Assembly: GCA_030144725.1 (NCBI GenBank) | Contig: JASKMD010000017.1 | Coordinates: forward strand, 7,863,722-7,927,721 | Source of the DNA: Haematococcus lacustris | Lineage: Eukaryota; Chlorophyta; Chlorophyceae; Chlamydomonadales; Haematococcaceae | Direction: 5' to 3' | DNA: 64,000 nt | Shown: positions 33,272 through 44,702 of the stretch, in pieces | How the letters are laid out: every line of letters starts with the position of its first letter | Numbering within the stretch: position 1 is the stretch's first letter | Made by a program: the position numbers and the translations under genes | Notes under the pieces: model-generated | The model's database searches: none | Seen by the model: only the letters and a program-made list of their open reading frames with translations | Told to the model about the DNA's origin: nothing

Positions 33272-35902
33272 ATGTGCGGCAGCACGCAGTCTGCAGAATT
33301 GCACAGCACTGAAAAAAGCAAGCACACCGCAAGCGTGAAGCAGGAGGCGGTAGTCAAAGCCGCTCCGCCACCGCTGCCAGACTTTGCAGTCCCGAAGTAT
33401 TTCCAGGTGAGGTGGGCGTGAAATGACCGCGGTCGGCGCACGTCTGAACGTGCGCGAGTGGCTTGCAGGTGGTCCGAATGCTTGGCGAGGGCGGAAGCGG
33501 GGAAACATGGCTATGCAAGGATGTACGTACCGGCGACGAGTTGGCCATCAAGTTCATCGCTAGGCCCATTCAGAAGGCAGTCTTGCCCATGATCCTGCAC
33601 GAAGTGAAGGTGAGCAGTACACTGCATTGTTAGAGAGCCTGCAATCACAGCTGTGTGTGGATTGATGCACAGCACAGGTTCCGCTGTCACAGCACAGGTC
33701 CACTGTCCGCTGTCACAGCACAGGTCCACAGCATGTCACAGCACAGGTTCCGCTGTCCACAACATACCAATGTGTTACACTGCCTTGTTGACACTGCAGA
33801 TCCAGGCGGCACTGGGAGAAGGGCATTTGAGCCTGGTGCAGGCTAGAGAGCTGTTTCTTGCAAAACGTCACCTGGGCCTCGCCATGGAGTATGTGTCAGG
33901 CGGCAACTTGACAGCTTATGTCACAGAAAAATGGGACTCCACTGGGATTCGTAACGGGTTGTTCTTGACAGAGGACGAAGCACGGTACTTTTTCAAGGTA
34001 GGGTGAAATGTATGGGATTCACGTTAGCTGTTATGTTTTGAACAAGGGGTGGCCCGCTTGCTGTGCCTGCAGCAATTCTTGGGCGCAGTTGAGTTCTTGC
34101 ACAAGAACCATGTAGCACATCGTGATCTGAAGCTGGACAACATTGTCCTTGACAGCAGCAAGCCACCTCGTATTAAGCTGTAGGTGTGGAGTCACCGATC
34201 TCGTGCTACTGCCCTGCCGTTCACATCCTTGTGACATTGTAAATTTGGGATAAGGCTTTGCTGACAGGTGCTGTGCTGATGTGTGACAGGTGTGATTTTG
34301 GATTTGCCAAGAACTGGGAGGGCCAGAGCAACATGTTCACCCAGATTGGCACCCCCGTCTACATGGTGGGTGCTGGCAGCATTTACATCCCAGCGTTCAG
34401 CACCAGACAGTTTCTGGGCTTGCTAGCAGGAGTGTCTGCCGAATGTTGAGGTGCCCCCTGTTATGTTCTGTTGCCTGCAGTCTCCACAAGTCATCAACAG
34501 CAAGTCCAGCAACCAGGGGTATGTTTAGAGATGTCTGGTTTCACAAGCATAGCATGCAAGCATAAGCGTCCAACCCCGTGACTGTTGGACTTTCCTATTG
34601 AGCCTCTGTCTACTCCTTAATTCCGTGGTCATCCCTTGCAGGTATGATGCTCAGAAGGCGGATGTATGGGCCTGCGGCGTGTTGCTTTTCGTCATGCTCC
34701 TGGGCATGTTCCCATTCGAGCACAATGAGCACCCAGACCCCAACAGCAGCGATGCACACGTGGAGGTGTTTCTGCAGCAAATCAAGTGCAGCTGGCGTGA
34801 AAACCCGCGCATTGCAGACTTTGCACGGAAGCTCAGTGACAACTGCAGAGACCTGCTGGATAAGGTGCGCTGTTCTCTATCCCTGGCTAAGCTCTGGAGC
34901 CTGCTGGTTGGGGACAAAGCACACCTATTATCGAAGGAATGAGACAGTGCTGAGAGGGTGCAAAGGCATGCTTTTGTACCTGGCTTGCTGCTAAGCCATT
35001 GTGCTGCTGGCCGCAGATATTTGAGATGGACGAGGCGAAGCGCATTGACATTGTTGCCATCCGCCAGCACCCCTGGTACCTGACCCCCCTGCCTGCTGTC
35101 TACGAAAACGCCTTGAACACCTTGGCTGCAGAGCAGGCGGCTGTAAAGGAGCAGGTGGCTGCTGGGAAGCACAAGGTGTGACACTCGCCAGCTGTCCAGA
35201 CAGTCAGATGCAGGTTCATCGCTACCAGTGTAAAGCTGTAGGCTGCAGACATGAGAGCAGGCTTGCATGTTGGGTAGTCAGTGGTGCCTGCTCGTCATCC
35301 GCAAGGAGTTGCAAAGGATGAGCAAGTGTGGGATAGAGTGAGCTAGCAGTGGGCTGTCTGCTCCCCACCTTGGGCCCCTGCCATGACAGCCTATTGCCCT
35401 GCCCTTGCCTCATGCACCATCCGGTGTTCTGGGTGTAGGTGGAGGCACGTGACAAGGCCCTGCAGCGCCTGGTCAATCGGGCAGGTGAGACCTTCCAGGA
35501 GGGACTGGACTCTGAGATCCTGCCCCGGGTGTGGCTGGCGCGAGGCGAGCCACCCTACGAGTTTGAAGTGGACGAAGATGACGGTAAGCAACATGACGGT
35601 GGCCAAACTTTGTGTTTTCTTGCCGCCATCCTCGCATGCCAGTGCTAATCATCAGCGTTGCTCTTGGCACAGCAACGGTGCCTTGATAAGTGCATTGAGT
35701 CCTGCACAATGGTGGTGAGGGCGTGGTGATGCAGAGGCTGGCTGTGGGTTTGCCCTGTTGGTGGTGGCCCCCCTGAAATGCCCTGCTGCATCTTGCCCTG
35801 CACCATGCGTCATGCCTGGCAGCATGCCTACGCTGTTCTTCTGCAGTTGATCTGGACATCTTGGAAGAGGAGGAGGCTGCGGCTCAAGACTCAGCCAAGT
35901 AG
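33272..35902 (+). CDS. SnRK2-like serine/threonine protein kinase
   Basis: Ten exons join in frame (33272-33406, 33469-33609, 33800-33997, 34073-34179, 34290-34365, 34481-34518, 34642-34864, 35017-35175, 35439-35583, 35847-35902) to give 425 residues. Kinase landmarks: Gly loop GEGGSGETW at 51-59, ATP-anchoring Lys in AIKF at 73, MEYVSGG hinge, catalytic HRDLKLDN at 174-181, metal-binding DFG at 196-198, GTPVYM activation segment, and DVWACGVLLFVML. The hinge, TEDEARYFF and HRDLKLDN resemble plant SnRK2/SnRK1 kinases. The usual APE motif reads SPQ. The tail is acidic and ends DILEEEEAAAQDSAK, reminiscent of acidic SnRK2 tails. The short N-terminus contains Cys2, a possible lipidation site. 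Substrate unknown. Confidence 0.9.
33664..33752. repeat. minisatellite in the second kinase intron
   Basis: Four imperfect copies of a GTCACAGCACAGGTTCCGCT-type unit, some lacking part of the unit. They lie in the intron between the 33469 and 33800 exons. Confidence 0.75.
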
Positions 35903-36812
35903 CCGTGCATAGCTACCAGCTGGGGCAGGTTGGGGTGGGGGAAGGCGCATGTACGATATGGTGGGGTTACCTAGACATCAGTCTTGACACGCCAGAGGCA
36001 ATGAACCGTGGAGTAGGGAGCTGGTTACCTGCATTTCAAACGCAGTGACGAACTGAGGCTTATGCCTGTTTGAGGTCAATGAAGGTGGTGAAAAGCTTGT
36101 GTGCATGCACGAGCTGACGAGGAATGGATAGTGCTGTGCCTCACACCACACGGTGACGGATTGAGGGTAGGTGGGGGTAGGTGTCTAGGGACGTGGCACG
36201 GGAATAAGTGGTGTGCCCTGGTCGGTAGTGCATTTGGTGATGAAACATCAGTGATGAAGGCTTACATTGGTGAGCGGTCAGCCATTACGCTGCGTGTTTA
36301 GTGTGGGTCCCTACTGTAGGTAACTCTACCTGTATGACACGCCAAGCCAGCCAGGAGCCCTAAAGGTCAGGCATTGGGGCCACGTAGATATCTTTTCGGC
36401 TATTGCGAACCCTCATATGCCCTCAATCTTGCTCGAAGACCCACAACAGAACGTAGAAGAGAAGATGGCTCGCGGCAATGGATGGAAAGATGGACAGTTG
36501 TGGAAGTCTCACAACCTATTTCACGCACGCCCTGATGCTGGGAGATTCTCACACTTAGAGTCGACCTCACTTTCCCCCAGTTTCCTTTTGCCGGCGAATG
36601 GTTGGCCGCTCTCTGGTTAGAGGGCGACGCGATGCACCCTCGGCCCTGGCACAGCTACTTGGCGTCGATAGGGTTGCTGAGTCCCTGAGGTGTCCCCGAA
36701 CAAGAAACACACGAGCTCTGGTTTCTCTGCACAGTGTGCAGCCAGTGAGCCGCGAAGCTTGACGAAAGACCCACCCGCAAACGCTCATTGACGCGACGCA
36801 GTGCTTTTCTGT
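35903..36812. other. intergenic region after the kinase gene
   Basis: No exon, RNA gene or repeat recognised. Confidence 0.5.
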
Positions 36813-37160
36813 GTCTGCAGGTGCCAGTGGTACTGGGCAGCAAGGTCACCAGGACGAAGGGCAGAATGACGAGGAGGAAGCTGGTCAGCGGCACCAGGTC
36901 ATCAAGGCAGGTTGTGCAGCTGGAAGGGCCTTGAGGTTCTGCCTGCCGCTGGCAAGGAGTAGCAGCAGCGCCACAAGCTGGTCAATGACCGGCTGCCTAA
37001 GGGATGTGCGGAGGATGTGCGGAGGATGTGCGGGATGGCAGAATACCTGATTGATGGCTGGGCCCTTAACCACCCATGGGGCCTAGTAGCTGTTAGTTCA
37101 AGCTAACAGGCTAAATCAAGCATTTCAAGCAATAAGCTGCTAGTTTTGATGGGGAGCCCA
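36813..37160 (+). pseudogene. Fanzor/TnpB-type relic E, heavily decayed
   Basis: Around 36925-37010 the plus strand reads CSWKGLEVLPAAGKE, then an in-frame TAG, then QQRHKLVNDRLPK. This aligns with relic C (CSWKDLEALPTVGKEY..QRYKLVNDRLPK). A MAEYLIDGWAL stretch corresponds to AAEYRRGIDGRA in C. The 3' flank (GGCCTAGTAG, CTGTTAGTT, TAGTTTTGATG) also matches the end of relic C, so C and E belong to one subfamily. The RuvC-III Asp itself is not preserved. Confidence 0.6.
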
Positions 37161-37902
37161 ATGGCCTTAGGAGGGAACGTGCCACCGATGTGGGCCTCGT
37201 AGTTATCAGGGGTGCGCCCGGTCACCCACAGGTCAACAACTCGGCATGTCTTGCATGAACGTCTTGACATAAGTGTGGGGTGGTGCTGCCTAGCTCTTGC
37301 CTTGATCACACGTATGAGCAGGTCGCTGTGATACAGTTTGACTGTGTTCTAGAACTTGCCTTGGGCCAGTAGAGCTAGAGGGGCGATTGCCCTAACTCAC
37401 GCAGCACCTTCAGGCCTGACACTGAGCTGGGCACTCTGGCAGCATACCTGTGTTGGTCAGCAATGGGTCGGTCAGCACGTGGCCATGCCGTAGGAAAACA
37501 GTGCCCCACACCATCAAAGCCCCATGGGTAGCACGAAAGCTCTGATGAGGTGACACTCTGATGAGGGCCTATACTCACTGGCACGTTCTGAGCTTGGCGC
37601 ATGGCAAGGAACATGCGCCAAGTCTGCTCGCATGTGCGTGGCAGCAAAGGCAGGGGTACTGGGCACTGGGGTTGAAGTGCATGCCCAGGTCTTTCAACTC
37701 CCTCAAAACAGGCAGAAGCTGCTGCTTGTAGCCTCTTGTGGGAGCAGCCGACTGTGAGTTGCAGTTACACACGGTCAGTTGAAAAAAGACTGTGTGCTTC
37801 GCCAGTTATCACCCCATCAATTCAATTGACCTGCTGTGACGTCATCTCAACCGAGTGATGTACGAACATGTTTTGCGCTCATAACGGTATCTGCCAGCGT
37901 CT
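37161..37902. other. intergenic region before the NTF2-like gene
   Basis: No exon or repeat recognised. Should hold the promoter of the downstream gene. Confidence 0.45.
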
Positions 37903-40669
37903 ATGTCAAAACGCGCAGCAATGGCGGCAGACTACCAGACCGGCTACTCTACCAACGGTGTATCTCAGCAGCAGCATCACCACGCGCCCGCAGGTACGGA
38001 GACCTGGGCCTTACGCTGTCCTCCCGCACGGCCTGGCCATCCACGTCACACTGCGATTCCGCGCAGGGACAGGAATGGTGCACGGAGTGAAGTTGGAGAC
38101 GATCGACTCCGCCAGCAACGAGGTCAAAGCCCTCATTCGCCAGCTGAACCGGTGAGCGCAGCGCTGCCGCACTCCCGGCCTCCGTCATGATGATGACTGA
38201 CTATCGAGGAACTTCGGCACCCACGCGCCCTGCGCTGTGCACTCCTCTTTGCCGGAACTGCCTTAGCTGACAGCGTGGCTGGTACACTGCCTCGTGGCAC
38301 AAGCACGCAATGCGTGCAGCTTGCCGACGGCCCTTGTACGCAACGAAAACATCGCCTCGTAGACGCGCCCGGCGGTGTCAGAGCTGGGCCTCCTGGTACG
38401 CGCACAAAGGATGTCAGTGCGCTGAATTTGCTCCGCGCGCGGCTGGCTGCGGTTGCAGGCTAGCCAATGCAAGCACGCTGGAGGAGCACACCGCCGCCCT
38501 GGCGGGCTTCGACGAGGATGTGACCCTCGACACGCCCTTCATCCAGATCCAGGTGCAACAGCCAGAAGCCCGCGCAGGCAGTCTGCGGATCATAGGGTCA
38601 AGTACATAGGGACAAGTGCATCTCCTGCCTGGACTATTAGTATGCTGCAGTTTGAGCTTTTCATGCCGCTACTCTCTACACATAATCTTGGCACAGCATG
38701 GCCAGCTGAATTTCTATGGGCTTACAGAGCACTGGCTAATAAGAAAGTGGTGCCAGCAGGCGCTGCATGGTGCTCTTCACCTGATGGCAGCAGCACTTGA
38801 GTGTTGTCTACATTCTATCCTGCCACTGATACTGCCCCTACCTCTGCCATTGTCCATGCTGCCTGATCAGGGTCGTGAGCGGATCCGCATCCTGGCCACG
38901 CTTTCCAAGTTTTTCCTTGGCCACTTTGAGCTGGAGCCCAGGGTAAGGCTCAGCAGACTTTGTTCCAGCATCCTATCACCCAGCCTACGATGCTGCTCAA
39001 TGCAGTACAGAGGCACAGACTATGACCTAGTGTGCACCAAGGGCTGGTGGTCAGCTATCCAGCATGCCCAACCCCTAACCCTAACAGCGACGCACACCAG
39101 CCTTCCCGTTGGTTATGAAGAGCTGATGGACGAGGCTGCACTGACATAGTAAAGTAAAGGACAGGAATGGAGTGGTGGATGGGAATGAGGAGGGTGTACG
39201 AAATGGACAGTATGTGAGGACTGTTAGGGTGGTCTTGCTACACAATCAATCCCTAGTGGCTGTCTAGCACCTCATGGGGAAGGGTTAACACATTTGAAGA
39301 CCTCGGCAATCCTTCCCATCCTATCATGCCCTCTGTTGCGATCCTGACCGTGACGTGTGCTTGTGCTGACCCTATGGCCACAGCTGGTGAAGATCTCTGT
39401 CCCTGAGAGTGCTGCCACCAAGGGTGGAGTGCTCGAGGTGGATGGCATCGTGCACTGGCTGCCTCACCGGCCCTGGTACTTCCTGCCCAGCCTGTTCCTG
39501 CCCCGTGACATCCCCATCTTCGCTGATGTGTCTATGGGCATCAAGGCTCATAACGACAAGGTCTTCTTTGTGAGCGGGAAGTGAGTGATTGGCCTGGTGT
39601 CTCATTACATGGCAGCTTGTTGTTGGTGCAACAGCCCCAGGCTTCCATTTGGCCACACCTTGCTGGGGACGGGTTTGGGTGGTGATGGGTGTGCCAGCAG
39701 CTAAGTTAGGCAATTTGGGCTGTAACTCTGGGAGCAGCACGGAATGGTGGTGGGGGAGAGGAAATCAGTGTTGATGCTTTGTGAATGTGGATGTGAATGT
39801 AGGAACCATAACCTGCCCCATGTGCCTCGTATCTTGCGCATCTTGGCTGGCTATGTGGCAGGCGCCACCGTGAGCATCACTGAGCCTGCGTTCAACACCT
39901 TCATGGACTGGTGAGGCCATGCAGCCGTTGCATACAAGTACCCCATGCATGCAGCATGCATGCCATGCATGGCTACAGTGTTGTATCAATGTCGTGTGAA
40001 AGGCCACCTGGCTGATGGCTATTGGAGTGTCTCGCACAGGAAAGGGTGTAGATGAGACTGGTGCAGCTGGTGCATAAACAGGGTTAGAGGACTGGTGCCA
40101 TGGTGCTGCAGGTACCATGCGGGAGTGAACAGTGTGACTGATGCTAAGAACACCAGCATCCGTGCCACCGAATACTTGTCCAACCAGGCTACCAAGTGAG
40201 TGAGCTTGTCACACCCCACACACATCTTGTCACACCCCAGTAACGCAAGGCAGGTGCTGTGCTGGATGCTCCATGCCCTTTACCACCACTAGTCAGGCTG
40301 TTAGCCTACCAGCTTACCGCACGAGGCAGAACTTGCTGCACATGTCAATCAGTTGGGGGCATCTCATGGGGGCACTGCTACATGTCCAAATTTGCGTGGC
40401 TGACCCTGGGCTGTGCTTCTGGTGGCTGTAGGGCCACGGACATGGCGCAGGGCACTGCGGCCAGCCTGACAGAGAAAGTGACTGACACTATGACCAGTAC
40501 CATGAACAAGGTGGCTGACGTGACATCATGCACAGTCAGCAAGGCAGCGGATATGGTGGGCATGGGCAAGCATGCCAGCGACACCACCCATACAACAGGC
40601 TATGTGCCTATCCCCCATGGCACTCCCATTGCCACCACCGTGCAGACCACCACTACCAGGGTGGTCTAG
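37903..40669 (+). CDS. probable NTF2-like (SnoaL-type) protein with amphipathic tail
   Basis: Eight exons join in frame (37903-37993, 38067-38151, 38459-38552, 38871-38942, 39384-39580, 39803-39910, 40112-40195, 40432-40669), giving 322 residues. The first intron is only 73 nt but canonical, and removing it restores a good helix (ETIDSASNEVKALIRQLNRL). The pattern FDEDVTLDTPFIQI, GRERIRILATLSKFF, VLEVDGIVHWLPHRPW, VSMGIKAHNDKVFFVSGK is what an NTF2-like cone fold shows: helix, strand, helix, then long strands with an Asp early. The last 80 residues (TEKVTDTMTSTMNKVADVTS, VSKAADMV) form repeated amphipathic helix units like those of perilipin- or LEA-type proteins that bind lipid surfaces. No catalytic role can be assigned. 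Confidence 0.65.
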
Positions 40670-41576
40670 AGATGGCAAGGGTGGAGGAATGAAACATTGT
40701 TACGGAATGGAGGAGGGGGTGTTTTGCAAGGGCTGTGTTGTAGTTTTGTGTCACTGCTCATTTTCTTCAGCAAATTTGTCATTAGCGGACTGTTGTTTCA
40801 TGTTGCACCTCTGCAGTTGTTCGTACCATTGTTAGTTATCGCCTCCCGCCTGTTGTAATAGTGTTCGTCTCCATTTCTTTCCATGATGGATGAACTATGT
40901 TCCCAACAACCTGTTGTTGCGCTCAGTGGTTACCAATCCTCATAATTCGCCAAGCGCAATCAATACCTCAGGCAAACAGATGGGGAAATCGAGACATCAA
41001 ACTACCAATCCTGAAAGTGGCAAGACGAATTAGTTTGCATATCCTGCCGTGTGATGTATTCTTGCACGACTGTCCGGAAGCTTATATTTTGCTAGTGCAT
41101 TGTGGCATGCATCACGTTTCTAGACGAAGGAATCCACACAATCCAGTCCATTAATCAGGTTCGATAGGTGTAAGACCGGCCCGTTTCAATTCTGGGATAA
41201 CAAGGTTTAGTCCATACAGCCCTCATACAACACCAAAATAAGCATGAGTTGCAATCAAACACAGGCTGCGAGATTGCTGTCGTAACGGCTACTGACAGTG
41301 CCTAATGCCCACTTCAGCTCAGCCTTCTGATGTGTGTGCGTCCAGGTCTACTATCAAGAGCTTTACCCTACAGCTCTTACTGAGTGACTCTCAGGCGTAC
41401 CCTACAGCTCTTACTCTCAGGCGTTCCCAACTACCTAAAAACCACCCCCTGTGATAGGAAGCCCGTATCTCCGCAGCCACTCAGTCAAAAGTATATGTAA
41501 ACAGTGCTCCGAACAGAGGAGACTCATAGCTACGAGATGGCAGACGCAGCAAAAACTATCTCGCTCTCAGCGGTGC
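40670..41576. other. intergenic region, no gene recognised
   Basis: No supported exon. A 36-bp direct repeat containing CCCTACAGCTCTTACT occurs at about 41361-41425. Confidence 0.5.
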
Positions 41577-43022
41577 TCAGTGCCTGCCCAAAGATCGACA
41601 TTTGAATTCATGCGATATTGCCCCATGCGAGGCGCGCCGCACTAGCACGCTTCGCCACGCCGTTGTGAGTGGCACCTGCAACACGCAGCAGCAGTCGGAA
41701 CATGATTTGCTATTGGCATGTGGACGCGACGACGGCAGTCGTGACACCTGAATATCACTATCAGCTTTTGGAGCTGCTGCTGGCGCTAGTGCATTACCGG
41801 ATGCTCTACTACGCTGAAACAAGGTGCTAGGTGCAGTACGTGGTGTTGTCTCACCTTGTTTTGCTGCCCTCGACTTGTTAGCTGCAGGTGCCTCACGCTT
41901 CCGTGACGTGCTTGCCGCTGCCAGCTGTTGCTGCTGCTGAGGGGGTGCACCAGCAGGCACAGCCAGCTCAAGGGTGGAGCCTGCAGGTGTCAGCTGCTGT
42001 TGAGGGGGCGCAGCTGCGGCGAGCTTCCCACGGATGTGGGTGCACACGTGGCTCTGTAGCTTGGGTACCCTCCAGCTCCTGTGTACCTCCTGCTTGTGAA
42101 ACTGGAGGTATGATCTAAGCTGCTTTCCTGTCATCTTCACTGCCTCCTCGACAGTTGTGTGGCCATAATCACGCCCCCCAAAGGCAAGGGTATGGGCCGC
42201 TGCAAGCCGCACTTGGCACGCGTGGCCACCCACATTAACCACAACCCTCCCCACCTTGTGCGCTGCTTCTGTGATCTGGCGCTCTGCCTTCGCTGACCGC
42301 TGTGATCCTCCTTACGGCGCACTTCAGCACGGAGCTGACCCATACGCTGCTGCAAATCATGAACATCCACAGTCTTCATGGCCTCCTTGCATGTGCGCGG
42401 GGACATCAACTGCAGCAGAGCTGGCAGCTCCATGTACCTGCCACCACCATGCTTCAGCAGCTGCAACAAGGACTCCACTGGGGCATTGGAGATGGGGCTG
42501 GCAACCCCATATGCTGCCCCAGCCCCAGCCCCAGCCCCAGCCCCAGCCCCAGCCCCAGCCCCAGCCCCAGCCCCAGCCCCAGCCCCAGCCCTAGCCCTAG
42601 CCCCACCACAGGGACTCTGCTCCCAGCCTTCTGGCAGGTGCTGCGGGGTGACTGCTGCTGTCACTCGCAATACGAGCACCTTGCCATGGCGATCGCATGT
42701 GCACCCATCAAATTGCAGGTGTATTGCCTTTGCGCGCAATAGTTGGTCTTAAAGCAGGCAGCAGAGCGAAGACATGCAGTTATTCCCAGCCTCAGCCCCC
42801 CCTCAGCCCCCCCTTCAGCCCCCCCCTCCCACCCCCTACCACTCCCTTCCACCCCCTCCCACTCTCTCCCAGCCCCTTCCCACCCACGCCACCCTGCCTT
42901 CCCATTTGCATCTTACCAAGGGTCTTGCGCCGCATGTAGGTGGACACGATGTGGAATGCCTGGGGAGAGCTATTAAACGCCTTCAGATGGGCACGGAGAG
43001 CTTTGCTCGGCCTCTTGCCCAT
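41577..43022 (-). pseudogene. unknown gene, apparently frameshifted
   Basis: A plausible first exon, 42917-43022, starts MGKRPSKALRAHLKAFN and ends at a GT donor. A second block at 42290-42720 has DGCTCDRHGKVLVLRV, PQHLPEGWEQSPCGG, an Ala-Gly run coded by a hexamer array, and VESLLQLLKHGGGRY. A third block, 41577-42290, has ERQITEAAHKVGRVVVNVGG and KQLRSYLQFHKQEVH, then a Gln/Ala linker. The second and third blocks are in different frames near 42300, where only a two-base change is needed to join them. That looks like a frameshift in a decaying copy. The family was not recognised; a repeat-derived protein is possible. Confidence 0.45.
42516..42602. repeat. (AGCCCC)n/(AGCCCT)n hexamer array
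   Basis: About a dozen AGCCCC units followed by two AGCCCT units and one AGCCCC. On the minus strand it reads as Arg-Ala then Ala-Gly repeats in the open frame of the unknown gene. It mixes the same two hexamers found in the array at 1-750. Confidence 0.92.
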
Positions 43023-43535
43023 GGCTTGCAGGGGGTGGGAGGGAGTGGGAGTGGGTGGGAGGAGGGGAGGACTGGAGAGATGGGATGGGCGGGGATGGGC
43101 GAGGAGTAGGGTTGGGTGGACTGGAAGGGGGAGGTGGAAGGGGGTGCCTACTCATCATACACCTGCAGCCAACAATTGATGTACCTTCAGAGTGGTCCCA
43201 ATCATTTTGCGTTAATCCAATATCTATGTTTCTTTGTTCTGATGATGCACGTAAGAGTCATCTTGGACAAGAGTGTATTGAGTTTGGCTGGAGCTCAACG
43301 GCGGTGGCAAAAAGCAACAAAGATGTTGAGGGGTGGGTGGGTTTGCTAGCCTGGCGCCCACCATTATAGCGATGTAGCGCTGCCGTCAACACTTAAGGGA
43401 ATCCTCACATCCTCGCCAAGCGGCCTGCACCATCAGGAAGCTCGCGCAGCCATGTTTGCCGGACTTCGGTGGTGTGCGCCACCGACACGTCGTGCATCGC
43501 TAACGGATAGCCAAGGACGTAGCTTACCAGTGTAG
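43023..43535. other. low-complexity and unassigned stretch
   Basis: 43025-43140 is G-rich (GTGGGAGGGAGTGGGAG type). The rest shows no supported gene. It may contain the promoter of the unknown minus-strand gene. Confidence 0.4.
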
Positions 43536-43985
43536 CTAACCACGGTCTCTGATTGGGACACATCCGGGGTCACATGTGGCTGCCCGCATCGAAAGACTCC
43601 GATGGCAATTCCAGTCGAACATTAAACGGCGGGTGTAGAGGAAGGGGCGGTCTACGGTGTCAAAGGCCTTGGCTATGTCGAGGTAGATGTTGGCTGCTGA
43701 GAGCCCTTGACTCTGGAGGGCGTGGGGAAGAAGGGAGGTGGTGATGATGTTATCCTCTATCCGACGACAGGGGAGGAAGGCGGATTGTTCCCTGCCGATG
43801 GCTGGGGCCATGGCTTTCCCAAACCTGGCCCAGTGGTCTTGGGGTTTGCCCATGAACGTGCCATCGACGTAGGGTTTGCAGTCATCAAGAGTGCGGCCGA
43901 GGATGCTACAACATGTTTGTAGTAGCTGAGTGATATTACTCCCACAATCAAGCATGTTGTTCCATGTTGAATGCGTTTTGTTTGA
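43536..43985 (-). mobile_element. LINE reverse-transcriptase fragment
   Basis: The minus strand encodes IGREQSAFLPCRRIEDNI, then NIYLDIAKAFDTVDRPFLY. This is the palm region of a non-LTR retrotransposon reverse transcriptase (motifs 2 to A, with D in LDIAKAFD as the first metal ligand). Upstream residues MLDCGSNITQLLQTCCSILG match a second fragment at 48609-48780. No YADD motif C, endonuclease or 3' end is present, so this is a truncated copy. The transition at about 43540 ends the similarity. Confidence 0.85.
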
Positions 43986-44089
43986 CTGTGTGTCTAATGT
44001 AATGATGAGGATGAATGAGGGTTATGAGGGTGCCTGCACACTGCACGTGCTGGCTGCACCCGCCTGAACTGCCTGTGGGTTTTAAGCCA

Positions 44090-44146
44090 TGGTAGCTAGG
44101 GGATGCAGGCATGTCCAACGGCAGCCAACCCCTGGGAGTAGGGAGT
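44090..44146. repeat. dispersed repeat, copy 2 (shared with 15655-15710)
   Basis: Same orientation and nearly the same sequence as 15655-15710. It lies about 110 bp beyond the LINE fragment and is followed by a TTCCTTGTTGAGTGAGTTTT stretch that resembles the LINE 5' flank. Confidence 0.7.
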
Positions 44147-44702
44147 TGTTCCTTGTTGAGTGAGTTTTGTTTGCCTATATATAGGTCTGAGACTGGTTTT
44201 ATATTGTTTGCCTGATACTGATAGGTTTTGTTTTCTTTTTTTCTTAGCCATAGAAAACAACATCGTCAAGCCATCACAAATACTATGAATTATCGGTTTT
44301 GTTTGTTAGGTTATAATAACAATGACACGGTGAGGACACAGCGACTGCGGCAGCGACTGCGGCAGTGGCCATGAGTATCTCCGTATCTGGGATAACAGTG
44401 GGTCACCCCGGCCATTGGCCATGCCAAGCCGTGACAGGCCTGACGCTCGCACCACGCGCTGGCGAAGGGTAGCTGAGGCTATCGCGGTAAGTCACGCGCG
44501 CTAAAACTCGCGTTTCAGACTGAAGCCTTCCAGATCACTCCGCCCGCCATCCCCGCGGACTGTGAACATGCTCGCTCGCTGCAGCCTGGGGCTCATCAGT
44601 GGCAGATCCAGCCCCATTTACAGCCCCATCTGGGATAACAGTGGCAGGTTCAGCCCCATTTACCCCGAATTAGTACCCTGTCCACAGCTGTTTACAGTAG
44701 CT

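Noticed and set aside
44395..44425. Second hAT copy suggested by GGTCACCCCGGCCATTGGCC
   Set aside because: Only about 20 bp match the internal repeat of the 16-19 kb element. No CAGTGATGGG end or target duplication was found nearby.
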